Origin: Caulobacter endophyticus
Lineage (GTDB): Bacteria > Pseudomonadota > Alphaproteobacteria > Caulobacterales > Caulobacteraceae
Direction of reading: 5' to 3'
Assembly (NCBI RefSeq): GCF_029543245.1
Contig: NZ_JARQWV010000029.1
Span: 1-62,941 of the forward strand
DNA length: 62,941 nt
The notes beneath the pieces were generated by a model, which ran no database searches, had not been told where the DNA came from, and saw nothing but the letters and a program-made list of their open reading frames with translations. Positions 61,252-62,941 of this stretch are shown piece by piece (the stretch's first letter is position 1; each line of letters opens with the position of its first letter). A program made the translations under genes and the position numbers.

Positions 61252-62699
61252 GTACGATCCGCACCCTGGCGGCCGCGGTTTCGCTGCTGGCGCTCGCCGC
61301 CTGCACCACCGTCGGCCCCGACTACAAGCGGCCCGACGCCGCCAAGATCAACGAACCCGCAGCCCAGGCCCAGTTCATGGGCGCTTCCAGCGCCGCCGTC
61401 AGCCAGGATCCGGTCCACGACGGCTGGTGGAAGCTCTATGACGACGAGACCCTCAACGGACTGGTCGAGCAAGCTCTGACCGCCAACACCGACTTGCGCG
61501 TCGCCGCCGCCAACCTGGCCCGCGCCCGCGCCGTGGCCGGCGAGGCCGACGACGCCGGCGGCTTCACGGTCGGCGCTTCCGGGGCGGCCATGCGCGCCCG
61601 CGAGTCCGGCGAGCAGTACCTGATGAGCGAGCCGCTGCCGGTCGAGAACCTGGCCGACGCCGGGATCAAGGTCTCCTACCAGGTCGACCTGGTGGGCCGC
61701 CTCAAGCGCGCCGCCGAGGCCGCCCATGCCGACGCCGACGCCAGCCAGGCAGCCCTGGATCTGGCCCGCGTCAGCGTCGCCGCCGACGTCGCCCGGGCCT
61801 ATGTCGAGGCGTGTTCGGCCGGACATGAGATCCACGTCGCCGAGCACAGCCTGGAGCTCCAGCAGAAGAGCCTGGAGGTCACCAATCGCCTGATCGCGGC
61901 GGGTCGCGGCACGGCGCTGGACGCCACCCGCGCCCGCGCCCAGGTCGACCTGCAGCGCGCCGCCATTCCGTCCTTCGAGGCCCATCGCAAGGCCGCGCTC
62001 TACAAGCTGGCCGTGCTCACTGGCAAACCGCCCGCGGCGTTCCCCAAGGCCGTCGAGGCCTGCGCGACGCCGCCGAAACTCGCCCAGCCCCTGCCGGTCG
62101 GCGACGGCGCGGCCCTGCTCGCGCGTCGTCCCGACGTTCGCCAGGCCGAACGCACCCTGGCCGGCGCCACCGCCCGCATCGGCGTCGCCCGGGGCGCGCT
62201 CTACCCGAACATCAGCTTCGGCATGGGGGCAGGCTCGACGGGCCTGCTGGCCGACATCGGCCAACCCGCCGCCAATCGCTGGAGCCTGTCGGGCCTGATC
62301 TCCTGGACCCTGCCGGGCGAGGGCGAGCGCGCCCGTATCCGTGGAGCCGAGGCCGGCGCCGACGGGGCCCTGGCCAGGTTCGATGGCGTGGTGCTGAACG
62401 CCCTGCGCGAGACCGAGACCAGCCTAACCGCCTATGCTCACGAACTCGACCGCAACGCCGCCCTGCGCGCCGCCCGCGACGAGGCCGTAAAGGCCGAGCG
62501 CCAGGCCGCCACCCTCTACAAGGCCGGCCGCGCGCCCTACCTTCAGGGCCTGGATGCTCAACGCACCCTGGCCGGCGCCGAGGCCTCCCTGGCCGCCTCC
62601 GACGCCGCCGTCGCCGCCGACCAGGTCAACCTGTTCCTGGCGCTGGGCGGCGGCTGGGAAACCGCGCCGGCGGTGAAGGTGGTCCAGGCGCAGCGGTAG
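61248..62699 (+). CDS. Outer-membrane efflux lipoprotein (NodT/OprM type)
   Basis: This 483-aa outer-membrane factor has a lipoprotein signal (VSLLALAACTTVGPDYKRP, lipidated Cys near residue 19), and two copies of the OEP helical repeat (about 60-250 and 270-470), as in TolC-family channels. Landmarks are VSYQVDLVGRLKRAAEAA and LLARRPDVRQAERTLAGATARIGVARGALYPNISF. GTG at 61248 overlaps the preceding stop (GTGA). As the last gene of the operon it gives the pump its own exit channel, unlike E. coli aaeXAB, which borrows TolC. Confidence 0.93.
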   Translation: MSTIRTLAAAVSLLALAACTTVGPDYKRPDAAKINEPAAQAQFMGASSAAVSQDPVHDGWWKLYDDETLNGLVEQALTANTDLRVAAANLARARAVAGEADDAGGFTVGASGAAMRARESGEQYLMSEPLPVENLADAGIKVSYQVDLVGRLKRAAEAAHADADASQAALDLARVSVAADVARAYVEACSAGHEIHVAEHSLELQQKSLEVTNRLIAAGRGTALDATRARAQVDLQRAAIPSFEAHRKAALYKLAVLTGKPPAAFPKAVEACATPPKLAQPLPVGDGAALLARRPDVRQAERTLAGATARIGVARGALYPNISFGMGAGSTGLLADIGQPAANRWSLSGLISWTLPGEGERARIRGAEAGADGALARFDGVVLNALRETETSLTAYAHELDRNAALRAARDEAVKAERQAATLYKAGRAPYLQGLDAQRTLAGAEASLAASDAAVAADQVNLFLALGGGWETAPAVKVVQAQR

Positions 62700-62701
62700 A
62701 T

Positions 62702-62833
62702 CCTCCCCACTCTGGGGGAGGTGTCGCCAAAGGCGACGGAGGGGGCGCGGTTTCAGCTTCCCAGACGCCGGCCAGGTAAGCTGCTCCTCCCCCGCTTGCG
62801 GGGGAGGGGGACCGCGAAGCGGTGGAGGGGGCG
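62702..62833. repeat. Two GC-rich two-stem intergenic repeats
   Basis: Two further copies of the element seen at 118-304 are found at about 62702-62748 and 62782-62833. The first has CCTCCCC/GGGGGAGG and a second stem GTCGCC/GGCGAC. The second has CCTCCCCCGC/GCGGGGGAGG and ACCGC/GCGGT. Both second stems have 3-nt loops and both copies end GGAGGGGGCG. They follow the efflux operon and could also serve as transcription barriers. Confidence 0.8.
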
Positions 62834-62850
62834 AGACTGGGCTCCGTGCC

Positions 62851-62941
62851 GGCCGGGGGGGGGGGGGCGCGCCGCCCCCGCGCCGGCGCCCCCCCCCCCC
62901 CCCCCCCGCGGGCCCCGGCCGGGCGGCCGGCGGGGGGGCGA
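62851..62941. other. Low-complexity G/C tail, probable artefact
   Basis: The final bases are almost only G and C, with a run of 13 G (62855-62867) and a run of 19 C (62889-62907). This does not look like natural repeat or gene sequence and most likely reflects a contig end or sequencing error. Confidence 0.8.

Overview
The window looks like a chromosomal segment of a high-GC alphaproteobacterium, most probably Caulobacter or a close Caulobacterales relative. The evidence is very strong G/C preference at third codon positions, many 4-nt ATGA/GTGA/TTGA gene overlaps, an ElpS-like secreted lipoprotein and TonB receptor joined to a full type II secretion operon, and GC-rich two-stem intergenic repeats at both ends. 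This is inference from gene content; no 16S gene is present.

Layout. 1-375: GC-rich repeats. 376-2693: a TauD-type dioxygenase and a flavin monooxygenase, probably for organosulfur use. 2695-3294: an orphan MobC-like ribbon-helix-helix protein. 3582-18073: lipoprotein (elpS), TonB receptor and gspC-D-E-F-G-H-I-J-K-L-M-N, with the prepilin peptidase convergent and tRNA-Val beside it. 18978-25973: housekeeping genes gph, glmU, rpiA, gor, an O-antigen-ligase-like protein and class II DAHP synthase. 26180-30560: a FATP-like acyl-CoA synthetase with a coupled hydrolase, panD with a small lipoprotein, and a SIMPL-domain protein. 30717-32070: a tRNA with CAU anticodon whose 3' end borders a visibly AT-richer segment carrying one DUF2971 gene. 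The segment closes with a 10-bp copy of the tRNA end, so it looks like a small tRNA-integrated island.

32883-37442: a four-gene archaic (Csu-type) chaperone-usher pilus locus. 37436-46495 (minus strand): a cobalamin riboswitch followed by btuB, cobD, btuF, btuC, btuD, cbiB, cobT, cobS and a tyrosine-phosphatase-like gene. Together these form a B12/cobinamide uptake and salvage operon, with cobP/cobU divergent. 47184-47665: a stand-alone receiver protein and a 46-aa membrane ORF. 47725-52840: the E. coli yjfIJKLMC set (PspA, DUF2170, DUF2491, DUF350, DUF1190, glutathionylspermidine-synthetase-like), split into two divergent arms and extended by three small genes. 52851-54329: an ECF sigma factor with a membrane partner and a divergent small membrane protein.

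54638-57322: pyruvate phosphate dikinase, then a structured, terminator-ended intergenic region that may encode a small RNA. 57604-62699: a MarR regulator with a palindromic operator and an AaeB/AaeX/AaeA-like efflux operon with its own outer-membrane factor. The last ~240 bases hold two more GC-rich repeats and then a tail of G and C runs that is probably a sequencing or assembly artefact.

The observations most worth testing are the divergent PspA-centred yjf system with its intergenic dyad, the phosphatase that ends the B12 salvage operon and may replace the missing alpha-ribazole phosphatase, the tRNA-bordered DUF2971 island, the possible PhoB site in front of elpS, and the covarying two-stem repeats.
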